Source of the DNA: Metallyticus violacea
Taxonomy: Eukaryota; Arthropoda; Insecta; Mantodea; Metallyticidae
Reading direction: 5' to 3'
Assembly: GCA_030762175.1 (NCBI GenBank)
Contig: CM060841.1
Coordinates: 14,795,001 to 14,859,000, forward strand
Length of the DNA: 64,000 bases
Shown here: one piece after another, positions 1 to 10,329 of the stretch
Position numbering within the stretch: position 1 is the stretch's first letter
Layout of the letters: the number at the start of each line of letters is the position of its first letter
Notes under the pieces: generated by a model
Database searches by the model: none
What the model was told of the DNA's origin: nothing
The model's input: the letters and a program-made list of their open reading frames with translations, nothing else
Program-made: the position numbers and the translations under genes

Positions 1-1298
1 GTAATTTTATAATTCTGTTTAACTTAGTTTTTAGTTGTGAAATGTTTAATTTAATTTTATTTTAAGTTATACCTTTGGTTTGTTTATATAATTATAGCTT
101 TAATCTGTAGAAATATTGTGTATCGTGGTAAAAGAAAAATTTAATAAGTGATAAAATTTTAAAATGCAGGTTCCGGTATAGGCAACAAGGTAGCGGGACG
201 GAGAATTGCAGGTTTTATTTTATTTTTTTATTTTTTCCTCCCTCATATTTCCGATACTCGCTATGCATTATGACAACGAAGGCATAAATGACCCCAGAAA
301 CATGCATTTTTAAGACGCAAATGGTACTCATACATAGTGCCAAATTTGCGGCGGTTTACGTGACAGATTAGATTCACTCTAAAGGGTACACTAGAAGAAA
401 TAACATGCGAAACAGAGATGCATGTGAAAAGCGTAACATTTAATGTATAAACGACAAAACAGAGATTATAAACATACACTGGGAAAAGTACTTCGTCATA
501 AGTCATGTCCTATTGGACGGTTCTGTTTCTATTGTGCAAAAAAGTTTGTTTCCCATTAAGGACAATATATTAGAACAACTGAAGTCGAAATAATTGCATA
601 TTATGGGCTGTTGTTATTAACCCTCGAAAGTTTGCCCCAAGTTAGAATGAAAAAGGAAGGAGTAACAACTTTCCTGAAAAACTAGTTCGACATATAGAAC
701 CCTATGGGAGCCCCTATCTAGGATTACAGACACTAGCCTCGCCTCGCCAAAGACTACAGGAAACAACCTTGATAAAAATCACCTTGCCTTCTAGACTGGA
801 AATTATTGCAAAATCTAGCTGCCTTCCAGTTGAAAACATAAAAATGCTAACACATTTATCAAGTTATTGTTCAAAATATTCTATTATACGGAATTAAATG
901 TTATTTTATAAATAAGCAATAATTAATTTCTAGCAAAGATCTACCAGGAAAATTTAGAAAAGATACGTTTCGAAATTAAACATTATAGAACATAAAAATA
1001 AATAATAAACGTATTATAAAGGAAAGAAAATGCCACTGCTATGAACAGATCAAACGAATGTCATGCTTCAGAATACTAAAAGGTTTTAAATTGGTAAGTA
1101 AAAGAAAAAAAGAAGAAAGGGGAAAAAGTAGAGAAATATTAATCAATAATCACCCCATTGTATGGTTGGTAATTAACCGAAGAAAAAAAGTTAAAGCAAG
1201 ACATTATAAAATTGAAAACCTCCTTATGCCTCCAAGTATAGCAACAACAAGATTTGACGTAGTATTTTATACACTTTTTTCAAATTTTCTTCATTCAA
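1..1298. other. AT-rich stretch without recognisable gene
   Basis: Low-complexity AT-rich DNA. Open frames at 261-506 (minus) and 1058-1384 (plus) show no family motif, signal peptide or splice context, and the second one runs into the left end of a transposon. I see nothing supportable here. Confidence 0.6.
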
Positions 1299-1300
1299 TA

Positions 1301-2162
1301 TCGAATGTGCCAAAAATGTATACACACTTTCACAGTAGATATTTATTTAATATATTTCAAATTTGGACCGAAAAACAACAGTAGTGTGTAGTATGATGTT
1401 CTGTAAACAGATGTGACTCACATTAGACAGCGTTGCTATGTGACAGGAAAAACAACAATGAACAAATGAAGGCAAGATTATCGTGTGATGTTCTGTAAAC
1501 AGAGTGACTTACATTACATTATACTAGCGTTGCTACAACCAAAGCAGCCAAGATTATCGTTTTAACAGCGAAAAGCACTTTTGAAGTAGTATTAGAAAAC
1601 CGAGAATGTTGTTGAAGTTCAAAGGCAATGGAGATGTGTACAGAACAGAACCGCCAAACGCGAGTAACAATTCCGTCTTATCCGCCATTCATACACTTCA
1701 AATGAGGAATTTTACTTCCAACAGGATGGGGCACCATCACATTATCACCGAGATGTACGTGCATACAATCATAATGACAATCTTCCAAGGTACTGGATAG
1801 GACGAGGAGGTCCGATTGAGTTTCCACCGCGTTCTCTGAACCTAACTCCGTTGGACTTCTACCTAAGGGGAACTCTTAAGGATATACGTAGAAAATCAGC
1901 TACACTGGCAGCACTTCGGGAAGAAATTGAAACGGCATGTGCTGCAATCGCTGAGGACACATTCGCAAACGCTGCTCAGTCAGTAGTTCAACGTACTTAG
2001 AAGTGTATCAACGTCGATGGTGGACATTTAGAGCAACTATTGTAACTGTAAAAGTCTAAGATGATTAGTACTCGTCATTTTCTGTTTTTGTGAATTCAGT
2101 TTTGTTATTTTGACACAGTTTTTTCTTTGCTTGAAGTAGGTATACATTTTTGGCACCCTTTG
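1301..2162 (+). mobile_element. Family A DNA transposon copy 1 (DUF4817-type, TA target site)
   Basis: The left end is a degraded form of the family terminus (TGTGCCAAAAATGTATACAC). The right end is its reverse complement (TTTTTGGCACCCTT). TA dinucleotides flank both sides at 1299-1300 and 2163-2164, consistent with a Tc1/mariner-superfamily target duplication. Six copies of this family lie in the window, which defines the ends. A subterminal repeat (GTTCTGTAAACAGA) occurs twice. The internal transposase remnant is listed separately. It is about 0.86 kb, short for an autonomous element, so it is a deletion derivative. Confidence 0.85.
1606..2045 (+). pseudogene. Family A transposase remnant
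   Basis: Broken transposase of the DUF4817-type group. Recognisable blocks in shifting frames are an N-terminal RTEPP segment, a segment matching the QQDGAPPH region (second catalytic Asp area), a remnant of SPDLTPLDFYLWG (third Asp area), and the family C-terminus ending near 2045. The start codon seen in other copies is lost here. Frameshifts and internal stops (for example at 1798 and around 2000) rule out a functional product. In intact relatives this protein would cut and paste the element. This is clearly a fossil. Confidence 0.75.
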
Positions 2163-2634
2163 TATTTGCAGCACTTTTTATTATTTCTAGAGATTTACTG
2201 ATGATTTAGAAACACTTAAAACAGAGCATTTTAAAACTAATTTGTTGATGGAAGTGACCCATTATTTTATACCTTTATATAAATGTGAAGTATCGAACAA
2301 GGTGACAGGGTAAAGCCCACATTCGGGAAGTTCTAAATTCACTTTCTGTTGAACCGACCATCTTGTTCTTGGATTTCTTCTGGTTTCTTTGGCCACTTAG
2401 GCGAATTTTGAGATAGTTATTTACATTCCACGAATTTTCCGCTCTCCTATTTCTCATTTTATTCTGTAATAGGATCGAAAGTGTCAGGGAGAGGTGGCTG
2501 ATGCAGTGTGATAGTGGCTAGCGCTTTGAAAAGGTTTCTGCTCTGACGTGGGCCATCTGAGGAGTTGGTACAACTCGGAGGGGATCTCCATTGGCGTCGG
2601 GGTGTCCCCGTCTACATCCGCGCATTCACTGTAG
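2163..2634. other. No recognisable gene
   Basis: The part from about 2480 to 2634 is GC-richer than its surroundings and open on both strands, but I recognise no protein. It abuts the 5' end of a SINE. Confidence 0.5.
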
Positions 2635-2910
2635 TCGGTCCTGGTGGTGTAGTGACCATACTTGCACCGTAGACCCAAGATCGCTGGTTCGATCTCGGCC
2701 AGTTTCGATAGATTTTTTCGGGCGTAAAAATCCTAAGTATGACTTCCTTCGGAAGGGAAGTAAAGCCGTGGGTCCCGTGTCGTACATTTACGGTAAGAAA
2801 TTGACCTCAAGCCTAAAAGAAGAGACCTCTGAGCAAAATTTGTCGGCTGTTTCACGTCCTGAATAGAATGGGACGCTGATGACCTGAGATATTCGTAAAT
2901 AAACCAAATC
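2635..2910 (+). mobile_element. SINE-1 (tRNA-derived) copy 1
   Basis: tRNA-like head beginning GGTCCTGGTGGTGTAGTG (A box) with a degraded B box (GGTTCGATCTC) near 2688. The family body follows: TTTTTTCGGGCGTAAAAATCC, the CGTGGGTCCCGTGTCGTACA block, and an ending of GACCTGAGAT then TAAATAAACC. The A box is shortened, so this copy is probably transcriptionally dead. No clear target duplication or poly-A tail was seen. Confidence 0.85.
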
Positions 2911-3337
2911 AACAACCTCCCGGTGTGCCCTTAATGGGCGCGTAGGCACGAAAGCCAGCATGAGCATGGCTCAAGTACCGAAAATCCTACTACGTCGAAG
3001 ACCATACATCCACCCAACATTGTGCAACAGTGTTAATCATGATTATCATTGGAGTGAGGTATAATTTAATATCAATAATAAGTATCCTATTCTTAGGGAA
3101 GCTGGAATTCCCGTACATATGCTCCTCTGTCAATAAACAGTGGAAGATTCCAGTGCTGGAAAACAAATGTTAACAGAGATGCACAGTACGCAAAGTAAAC
3201 ATAGGAAAATAACATGAAAACAGAGCAGGTATTTTTATCTAAGATTTAAGCCTAGCAAGATGAGAGGCAAGAGAAGAAACAAAGGAAGAACGTTGAGCGC
3301 TCTAGTTTGAAGAAGTAAATGTGGAGCTATTTCTTTT
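2911..3337. other. No recognisable gene
   Basis: Unique-looking AT-rich DNA between two oppositely oriented SINE-1 copies. Nothing supportable seen. Confidence 0.5.
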
Positions 3338-3602
3338 GGTTTGTATAGGGAACTATTTAACTTTTCAGGTCATCAACGTCCCATTAATTCTGGGCGTGAA
3401 ACAGCCGATAAATTTTGCTCAGAGCCTCTTCTTTCAGATTTGAGGGTCTTTTACGTGCCGTAAATCTAAGACACGGGATCCAACATTTTACTTCCCTTCC
3501 AAAAGAAAGAATCAGAGCTCTTCAAGTCCGAAAATTCCATCGACCCTCGCGATCTTGGGGCTACGAGGTAGGTATGGTTATCAATGGACCACCAAAACTG
3601 AC
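3338..3602 (-). mobile_element. SINE-1 copy 2, diverged
   Basis: Minus-strand copy. It shows the 3' block (CAGGTCATCAACGTCCCATT), the AAATTTTGCTCAGAG block, a diverged ACACGGGATCCAAC block, and a degraded tRNA-like head at about 3540-3602 (CACCAAAACTGAC in place of CACCAGGACCGAC). Many substitutions and a disrupted B box mark it as old. Confidence 0.75.
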
Positions 3603-5229
3603 ATTTTCTCTGGTCTGCAGTCTTATTGCTATATTCACGTTCTAGTGACAATGCAAGAAATAAAATGGAATATTTGGTAGGTGAAGAACACGGTGTTTTC
3701 AAAGCATATGTAGAGAGATTTTTCATGTATAAGTAATAATGAATTGATAGATAGTCTGGGACGGAGTAGATTTGCTCTCGCCGGCCTTTTATGCCTAGGC
3801 CCTAACATTGTTTCTAAATAAAACATTCCAAAACTGGTGAGACTTCCCTTCCAAGGAATTCGAGCCCTCATAATGGCCGCGTCCACACCAGACGCGTAGC
3901 AGATACCGTTTTAAAGCGCAAACCACCTAAACACCGCACACCGCATCAGCTTCCGTAACAAAACAACAAAATAAAAACAGATGAAATACGAAGCAGAAAA
4001 TTCGTAGATACAAAGTATCTGCTCCAGGATTCGCCTAAGAGTTCAGAAGAAAAACCTTAAGGTTAGGATAGCCGGATTCCAGGGATTTGAACCCGGAATA
4101 TTCCGAATAATAGTCCCGCTCGGTAAGCCGTAATCAACTGAAAGTTTTATGCCCATTTTTTAAACGAGTATTCTTCGTAATTAGCCGCCATTTCCGCTGT
4201 AACAGATGACTATCTAAAGATTTAAACAATGGACGCTGCTCTTCAGATAGAAGACGATTGGTAAATGAACATGCAACGCTCTAAAGAAACGTTGCACTCA
4301 TCGGGTCCTGTCTGTTGCTATGCGGGAACCGGATCTGTTGCTTACTCCTCCCCCCCCATCTTTTCCGCTGCACGCCTTTGTTAATTGGGCTCCTTTCTTG
4401 TCCTACATGCAAGACGCCTAAATCACCTTTGGAGAGCACTCCTGCATTACTCGAGATTCCCTTGCTTGTACTAAAGCAAGGCCGCATTTGGCAGCAAGCA
4501 CCTTTTGTTTTTATATGCAGAGACGTTTGTTGAAAACGTAGAAAACTTTTTTTAAGACTTGATTACCAATGTTACAGGTATTTTTAAAAAAATATTTAAA
4601 CGCACTTTATGTTATGAAAAAGGCCAAGGTTTTAAGGAATACACATATTATTCTAAAAACACGATGTATTTATATCTTCAGTATATCAAAATGTAATATC
4701 TAGCTGGGTATTTCATGACTTTTCCGAGATCGCTTTATTTACGAGAATAATAAACGAATGTTAATTTTCTAATTTTATTATATTCTTTATCTACTCCTTT
4801 TTTTTTTTATTACTTAAACGAAATAAAAAAAAAACTATCTGTCATATAATGCAGATAATCGCACTGATCTTCCTTGTAAATATCTTTTATTTCATTTTTT
4901 CAAGCACATAAATGCGGGCTTCGATCATAAATATATCAAACTTTTTATTGCTGTATATCTGGAACTATTTCATTGAAACTTTCAACATTCTCGAATGGAA
5001 TGTTGAGCACAGAATAACAATGGTTACGCTCTATATATGTAAACGAAATAATTAATTTGTAACTAAGCATGCATTCATGGTGGAGTTTCACTTTGGAGGG
5101 TTGGTTGTCTTTAGTTAACACGACTAGAAAGAACTCGGTGTAATAACTAGACCAATGTCAAAACATGAAATTTCGTCACGCAGGAGCTGCCTAAACTAAG
5201 CGAATTCTCCAGCAAGTAGAGCAACTTTG
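3603..5229. other. No gene recognised; GC-richer patch and tRNA-like scar
   Basis: At about 4069-4140 the minus strand carries a B-box-like GGGTTCAAATCCC with a weak A-box-like stretch, possibly a very old SINE head. At 4280-4530 a GC-richer patch is open on both strands but has no motif I recognise. The rest is AT-rich. Confidence 0.4.
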
Positions 5230-5252
5230 AATATATATATATATATATATAA
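5230..5252. repeat. (TA)n microsatellite
   Basis: Uninterrupted alternating AT tract. Confidence 0.95.
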
Positions 5253-7180
5253 ATCCAAATTATAGCCTTATTAATTAATGAAATAAGTTATGGCTCTATT
5301 GTGCGGCATTAGCATGACAAAATTGAAAGATAACTAATAAAAAAAACTGAACTATAATACATTACTTAACTAAATTGGTTGTTTTTTCCCCCTCAAAATC
5401 AATTGAAATGTGAGCGTAACAAAATAAGAATTGCTTTTAGCTTTTCGCTTTAAGCTATCTCCAATGGTTAAATTTTTTTGGTTAATAAACGAATTCGATG
5501 AATCGTTTATTAAGATGGTTATATACCGAGTTTCGTTGAGAAAAAACAAAATATGCAACCGCCAGAGCGTTAAGACACATACATACACACATATATACAA
5601 ATATATACTTTATTCATTATCATTTCCGGTGCCTAATAGGTATGATCTAGAGAACATAGAGTTTGTAACTGTAAACGTGTTCACAAACAAGCATGGGACA
5701 ATAAATGCAAAAATCTGGGATACAAAACTTATATTCCAAACAGAGCAGATAAAATAAGAGCTTAGTATTGTTAAGTATCAAGTATTTTTTCATAAGATAC
5801 ACTATAATTGTGTTTTATTTATGATGTACTGCATTAATTTCGTATTAAATCAGAAATTTACCATGGCCTACTATACATTCTATCTCATTACATTATTGCT
5901 TTTGTTATAACATCAACTCAACAGTAGCGGTGGATTTTAGCTCGTTTTAATGTCATCGTCTATAACTGTAGATATTTAGAAATATAATTTGACTTGATTA
6001 CATACACTAATTAGATTTATTTCTTTTTCGTTGATGGAATATTCAAGTAGTCATGTTCAAAATGTTTAACTACAGTTTCATTCCTTGGACATCATATATA
6101 TATACGTATGCATGTATGCAGTTCAATGAAGTATTTTTTCAAATTGCTGCTATTTACAGAGCTAATCATTTTTTATAAATGATAGTCTTTAATCATAATG
6201 TTTGGCAAAGCTATGTTCTATTGCTGGAGCATGCTACAATTAGATGATTAAAAGAACTATTGGGTAGCATTTATTGTTATTAACATACTTTTTTATTACC
6301 GTCATTTTTAAAGTTAAAATTTAATCCTAATATTGCTCTTTAAATGTACCTAAATAGTTCAGATAATCATTTATAAACAAAGGCTGTTTTTATCTCTCCC
6401 TATCTCTCTCTCTTTTAAATTTCGTTTGCTGTTTGGTTTGGAAACATGAAGTTATAGTCGTATGTTAATGACGAACGAAGAAAGCAAACAAAAATTGTCA
6501 AATAATTATAATTTTTCTGATAAAATTCATTGTAGGAGTGCTATTCACTTAGGACTCACGAGATTGGCTTCTATATCGGACAATTTAAGTACTTGTATGT
6601 TTGTGTGTGCTATATGGTTTTAAAATAACCACGAAACTGATGAAACATAGTCTCTCTTTTAGAGAATACTACATACTATAGTAGTTTCAGAATAATTTTT
6701 ATTTTTAACACTAGCCATTTACCATTTTGCTATTTTTTCAAAGGTGTTTTATGTTAAATATCTGCCAATGTAAACATTTGCAATTATTAATATAAAAATA
6801 CTTTAAACGAGGCAACATACATTTGAAATTATCACAGATAAGCGTTTGATAGCTATTATGATTTTCTCACACAAAATCCGTAGAAAAATATCTTACTTTC
6901 CTAAAATAAATTCATACGATGTATTTCACTGATGTAAAAATAAGTTTGATTTCTTCTCTCCTGTAAAGTTAGTTTTTTATGATTAACATTTATAATTTCT
7001 GCTTGTAATTTCCTATTATTATTATTTTTAAAGTAAGAAAAACATTCCTTGCTTCATGTTTGTATGAATATATTTGAATATTTATCTACAATTGCATATG
7101 CACAAGTCTGGCTGTTCAACAACACATAAGAGGAACGTCAGGATGTTATGAGAAGCCATAAAACAAAGGAAGTTCACTGG
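5253..7180. other. Long AT-rich stretch, no gene seen
   Basis: No transposon end, SINE, coding motif or splice-flanked open frame found. Short open frames around 5370-5757 look random. Confidence 0.55.
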
Positions 7181-7220
7181 CTGCCACGTGTGTTTACAAA
7201 GGCTTCACTTCAGCTGAGCT

Positions 7221-7229
7221 TATATAAAT
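7221..7229 (+). promoter_or_regulatory. Candidate Pol II core promoter (TATA box)
   Basis: TATATAAAT sits in locally GC-richer DNA. An E-box-like CCACGTGT lies about 35 bases upstream (7184-7191). A possible start region lies 25-35 bases downstream (about 7250-7260). It is followed by an ATG at 7286 and a consensus splice donor at 7346. The ordered set is what makes it credible, since a TATA match alone would mean little in such AT-rich DNA. Confidence 0.4.
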
Positions 7230-7285
7230 AGCAGCTATGGCAGCACAGCGGGAGCATTGGCATTCTGATGCTCACGTCGGAAAAA

Positions 7286-7345
7286 ATGCCGTCTTTTAAA
7301 AACCACATTTACATATGCCCTTGGAGTGAAAGACTAAAAACACCA
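7286..7345 (+). CDS. Candidate short first coding exon (hypothetical)
   Basis: An ATG preceded by an A-rich context (AAAAAATGCC) opens a 20-codon frame (MPSFKNHIYICPWSERLKTP) that runs exactly into CCA|GTAAGT, a strong splice-donor consensus. Read through the donor, the frame stops 12 codons later. A TATA box lies 65 bases upstream. The layout (TATA, short 5' exon, donor) is common for insect genes with a tiny first exon. The peptide has no signal-peptide look and I do not recognise it. No downstream exon could be identified, so the gene, if real, is unnamed. It could be chance. Confidence 0.3.
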
Positions 7346-7558
7346 GTAAGTGTCGCTTTCCATCGCCCGCAAATCATTACATAGAAGTTTTAAAGCTACT
7401 CGAAGGCGAAAACGCACTTTCAGTCGATATCACTGCCCTAATATAGCAATAGACATTAAGTTCCGTTAATTAGGCATTTGTGGAAATTGCAGCGGGTATA
7501 AAAGTACATTTTTGCAACAAATTCCTGGCCTAAGTTATAATTGAACACGATAAAAAAT

Positions 7559-7832
7559 GTCGGTCCTGGTGGTGTAATGGTAAATATACCTGTCTCCCAA
7601 ACCCCAGATCGCGGGTTCGATCCTGGCCAGGACCAATGGATTTTTTGGGCATAAAAATCCTAAATATGGCTTCCTTCGTAAGGAAGCCGTGGGTCCCATG
7701 TCGTACATTTACGGCACGATAAAGAACCTCAAGCCTGAAAGAAGAGGCCTCTGAGCAAAATTTGTCGACCGTTTCACGTCCTGAATTGAATGGAACGCTA
7801 ATGACCTGAGATGTTAAAGAGCGTCCGTAGAC
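7559..7832 (+). mobile_element. SINE-1 copy 3
   Basis: tRNA-like head with A box (GGTGGTGTAATGG) and intact B box (GGGTTCGATCC), full body, and 3' end GAGATGTTAAAGAGCGTCCG. A short deletion in the body removes part of the GGAAGGGAAGTAAAG segment. No poly-A tail remains and no clear target duplication is visible. Confidence 0.9.
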
Positions 7833-8035
7833 ATTCTTCAGAAGCGATACGTTACACATTTTCCATTTTTTTTCTCTTTCCTGAGATATTTGTTGTGAAT
7901 GTCATAATATCGGTGCCAGTGATCACTGAGGTAATATTAGTGTGTTTTCATCAGTTTAGCTTGTGAGAAATTAGCAATAAAGAATTTGACATTCGTCGTT
8001 TTTAAATTACTATGAAATAAATGGTACACAAAATA

Positions 8036-8872
8036 CAGAGGGTGCCAAAAATGTAGACACACTTCAAGCAAACAAAAACCTGTGTTAACATAACAAAAGT
8101 GAATTTATACATACAGAAAACGATGAGCACTAATCGTCTTAGACTTTTACAGTTACAACAATTGCTCAAAATGCCCATCATCGGCGTTGATACACTTCTG
8201 AATACGTTGAACTACTGATAGAGCAAGGTTTGCGAAAGTGTCCTTAGCGGTTGCAGCACATGCCGTTTCAATTTCTTCCCGAAGTGCTGTCAGTGTAGCT
8301 GATTTTTTGCGGTATACAACATCCTTAAGAGTTCCCCATAGGTAGAAGTCCAACGGGGTTAGATCTGGAGAATGCGGTGGAAACTCAATCGAACCTCTTT
8401 GTCCTATCCAGTGCGTGGGGCTTGTTGCTGTGCGAGGTCTCCCAGATCTACCATTGTGAACATCGCATACGGTACCACGAGTCTCAAATTTGTCTCGAAT
8501 GCGTGAAATTGTTACTCGCGTTGGCGGTTCAGTTCTGACACGTGTCTCCATTGCTTTTGAACTTCAACAACATTCTCGGTTTTCAGAATACGCATCTAAA
8601 TTGCGTATTCAAACTGTTTGAACTCTGTTCAAACGATAATATTGACTCCATTTTGTTGTAGCAATGCTAGCATAACATAATGTGAGTCACATCTATTTAC
8701 AGAACATAATACGATAATCTTGGCTTCATTTGTTCAAAGTTGATTTACCTGTCACGTAACAACGCCATTACAAGTATGAGAGTCATCACACTACACATTA
8801 CTATTATTTTTCGGTCCAACTTTGAAATATATTAGATACATATATACCGCGAAAGTGTGTATATATACACAC
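8036..8872 (-). mobile_element. Family A DNA transposon copy 2
   Basis: Begins with an intact terminus CAGAGGGTGCCAAAAATG next to a TA (8034-8035). The other end is lost: it stops after GAAAGTGTGTATA and is replaced by an 18-bp palindrome and TA/CA repeats. Subterminal repeats (ACAGAACATAATACGATAAT and relatives) are present. It carries a fairly clean but internally deleted transposase. Confidence 0.85.
8153..8651 (-). pseudogene. Family A transposase, internally deleted
   Basis: The family start codon is at 8651, but a frame break follows. From an internal Met at 8551 a 132-residue frame runs uninterrupted to the family C-terminus. It shows the N-terminal RTEPPTRVTISRIRDKFETR block and a GRSGRPRTATSP-like segment. 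It then jumps directly to a WIGQRG-like segment, SPDLTPLDFYLWG (third catalytic Asp region) and the C-terminal HFEQLL end. The first and second catalytic Asp regions are missing between GRPRTATSP and WIGQRG, so it cannot be a working DDE enzyme. The downstream frame being open is probably due to youth. Confidence 0.75.
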
Positions 8873-9190
8873 ATATGAGTGTATGTGTGTGTGTAACAAA
8901 GTTTTGATATAAGTGATACAATTTTCATACTATTGAAAAAATCTGAACTGTAATTTAGTTCTGAGTACAATTATTAACTGACAAGATGAAAAAAGATTCC
9001 AAGTATCTCAATAAACCTATCCTCAACAAATTTTGACATTATAATACTTACTCATAAAAATGAATATATATTTGACAAAACAAATAAAACAATTCTGCAT
9101 ATGTAGATAAAAAAATAGACGAAACAGTCCTCGCATATGTGAGCGACACAGACACAGAAGAAGATGGACAGACCTCTTCAAGGAACATGC
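8873..9190. other. No gene seen
   Basis: A short (GT)n/(TG)n run at 8880-8896, then AT-rich DNA with no recognised element. Confidence 0.5.
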
Positions 9191-9191
9191 A

Positions 9192-9200
9192 GGACCAGAT

Positions 9201-9236
<36 letters not shown>

Positions 9237-9534
9237 GGTTTATTTACGGACGCTCTTTAACATCTCAGGTCATCAGCGTCCCATTCTATTCAGGGCGTGA
9301 AACGGCCGACAAATTTTGCTCAGAGGCCTCTCTTTCAGGCTTGAGGTTCTTTTTCGTGCCGTAAATGTACGACACGGGACCCACGGCTTTACTTCCCTTC
9401 CGAAGGAAGCCATACTTAGGATTTTTACGCCCGAAAAAATCCATCGGTCCTGGCCGGGTTCGAACCCGCGATCTTGGGTATAAGAGGCAAGTATGGTAAC
9501 CACTACACCACCAGGACCGACGGACCAGATTGAT
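9192..9534 (-). mobile_element. SINE-1 copy 4, complete, with target duplication and poly-A tail
   Basis: A perfect 13-bp target duplication GGACCAGATTGAT lies at 9192-9204 and 9522-9534. The SINE occupies 9205-9521 on the minus strand. Its poly-A tail appears as a T run at 9205-9231, and the tRNA-like head at the right carries an A box (reverse complement at 9497-9510) and a B box around 9457-9466 (GGTTCGAACC). This is the best reference copy in the window. Long flanking duplication plus terminal poly-A is the signature of LINE-assisted target-primed insertion. Confidence 0.95.
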
Positions 9535-10146
9535 CAAGAGTAGAAAAAGGAAGAGAAAAGGGGAAATCTCTCGAGAAGCAGTGCAGTGCAGTGAGAAATG
9601 GAGTAACCAAAGAACAAATCAGTCAGAGCGTTTTAAACAGCATACGAACAACTAGCGAGGAATAGCTCACCACGTTAGGGAAAAGCGAGCTTTCCCTACT
9701 TGTTAGGAACTTAAGGAACAGAATAGCCTATCTTTATCTTTATCTTTTATCCTCAATCTGTGTGAAAGGTCCCACTTTATTCAAAAGTTTTCCCCTCTTT
9801 TCAAAAAATTGGAGCCTGTTAAAAAAAAAAAATCGAATTCAGCAGGTATATCACTTAGTTTTCAGGACAGTAAAACCATGTAACTCAGTGTAATCAGGTA
9901 GTTCTGTTAAGTAGTAAATTGTTGCTGAATGGCAGTTTTATGAATTCGTGAAGTGGTTAGCTTATTTCTTTTTGTTTTAATCGAATTTGAATACTGTACA
10001 ACACGTTTATACTAAGCCCCCGCTTTTTGCGACCATTGGAAGAGAAACTTTAAATTAAAATTTTGGGGAGACCAAATTCAGGTATTAATTTCAGTCAAAC
10101 TATGATTTCAAAAATCATTCGAAGTATATAAAGCTTTTTGTAGACA
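9535..10146. other. No gene seen
   Basis: AT-rich DNA. The SINE-1 copy just upstream inserted here. No motif supports a gene. Confidence 0.5.
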
Positions 10147-10249
10147 ATAGAGTAGTAGAGTAGTAGTAGTTGTAGTAGTAATAGTAATAGTTGTAGTAAT
10201 AATAGTAATAGTTATAGTTGTAGTAATAGTAGTAGTAGTAGAAGTAGTA

Positions 10250-10328
<79 letters not shown>

Positions 10329-10329
10329 A
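10147..10329. repeat. (TAG)n microsatellite
   Basis: About 180 bp. The left third is interrupted (TAGTAA and TTGTAG variants) and the right portion is pure TAG. The long Thr-rich open frame on the minus strand here is an artefact of the repeat. Confidence 0.95.

Noticed and set aside
9457..9521. Functional tRNA gene
   Set aside because: The tRNA-like head is followed by a SINE body and poly-A with target duplications; it belongs to SINE-1.
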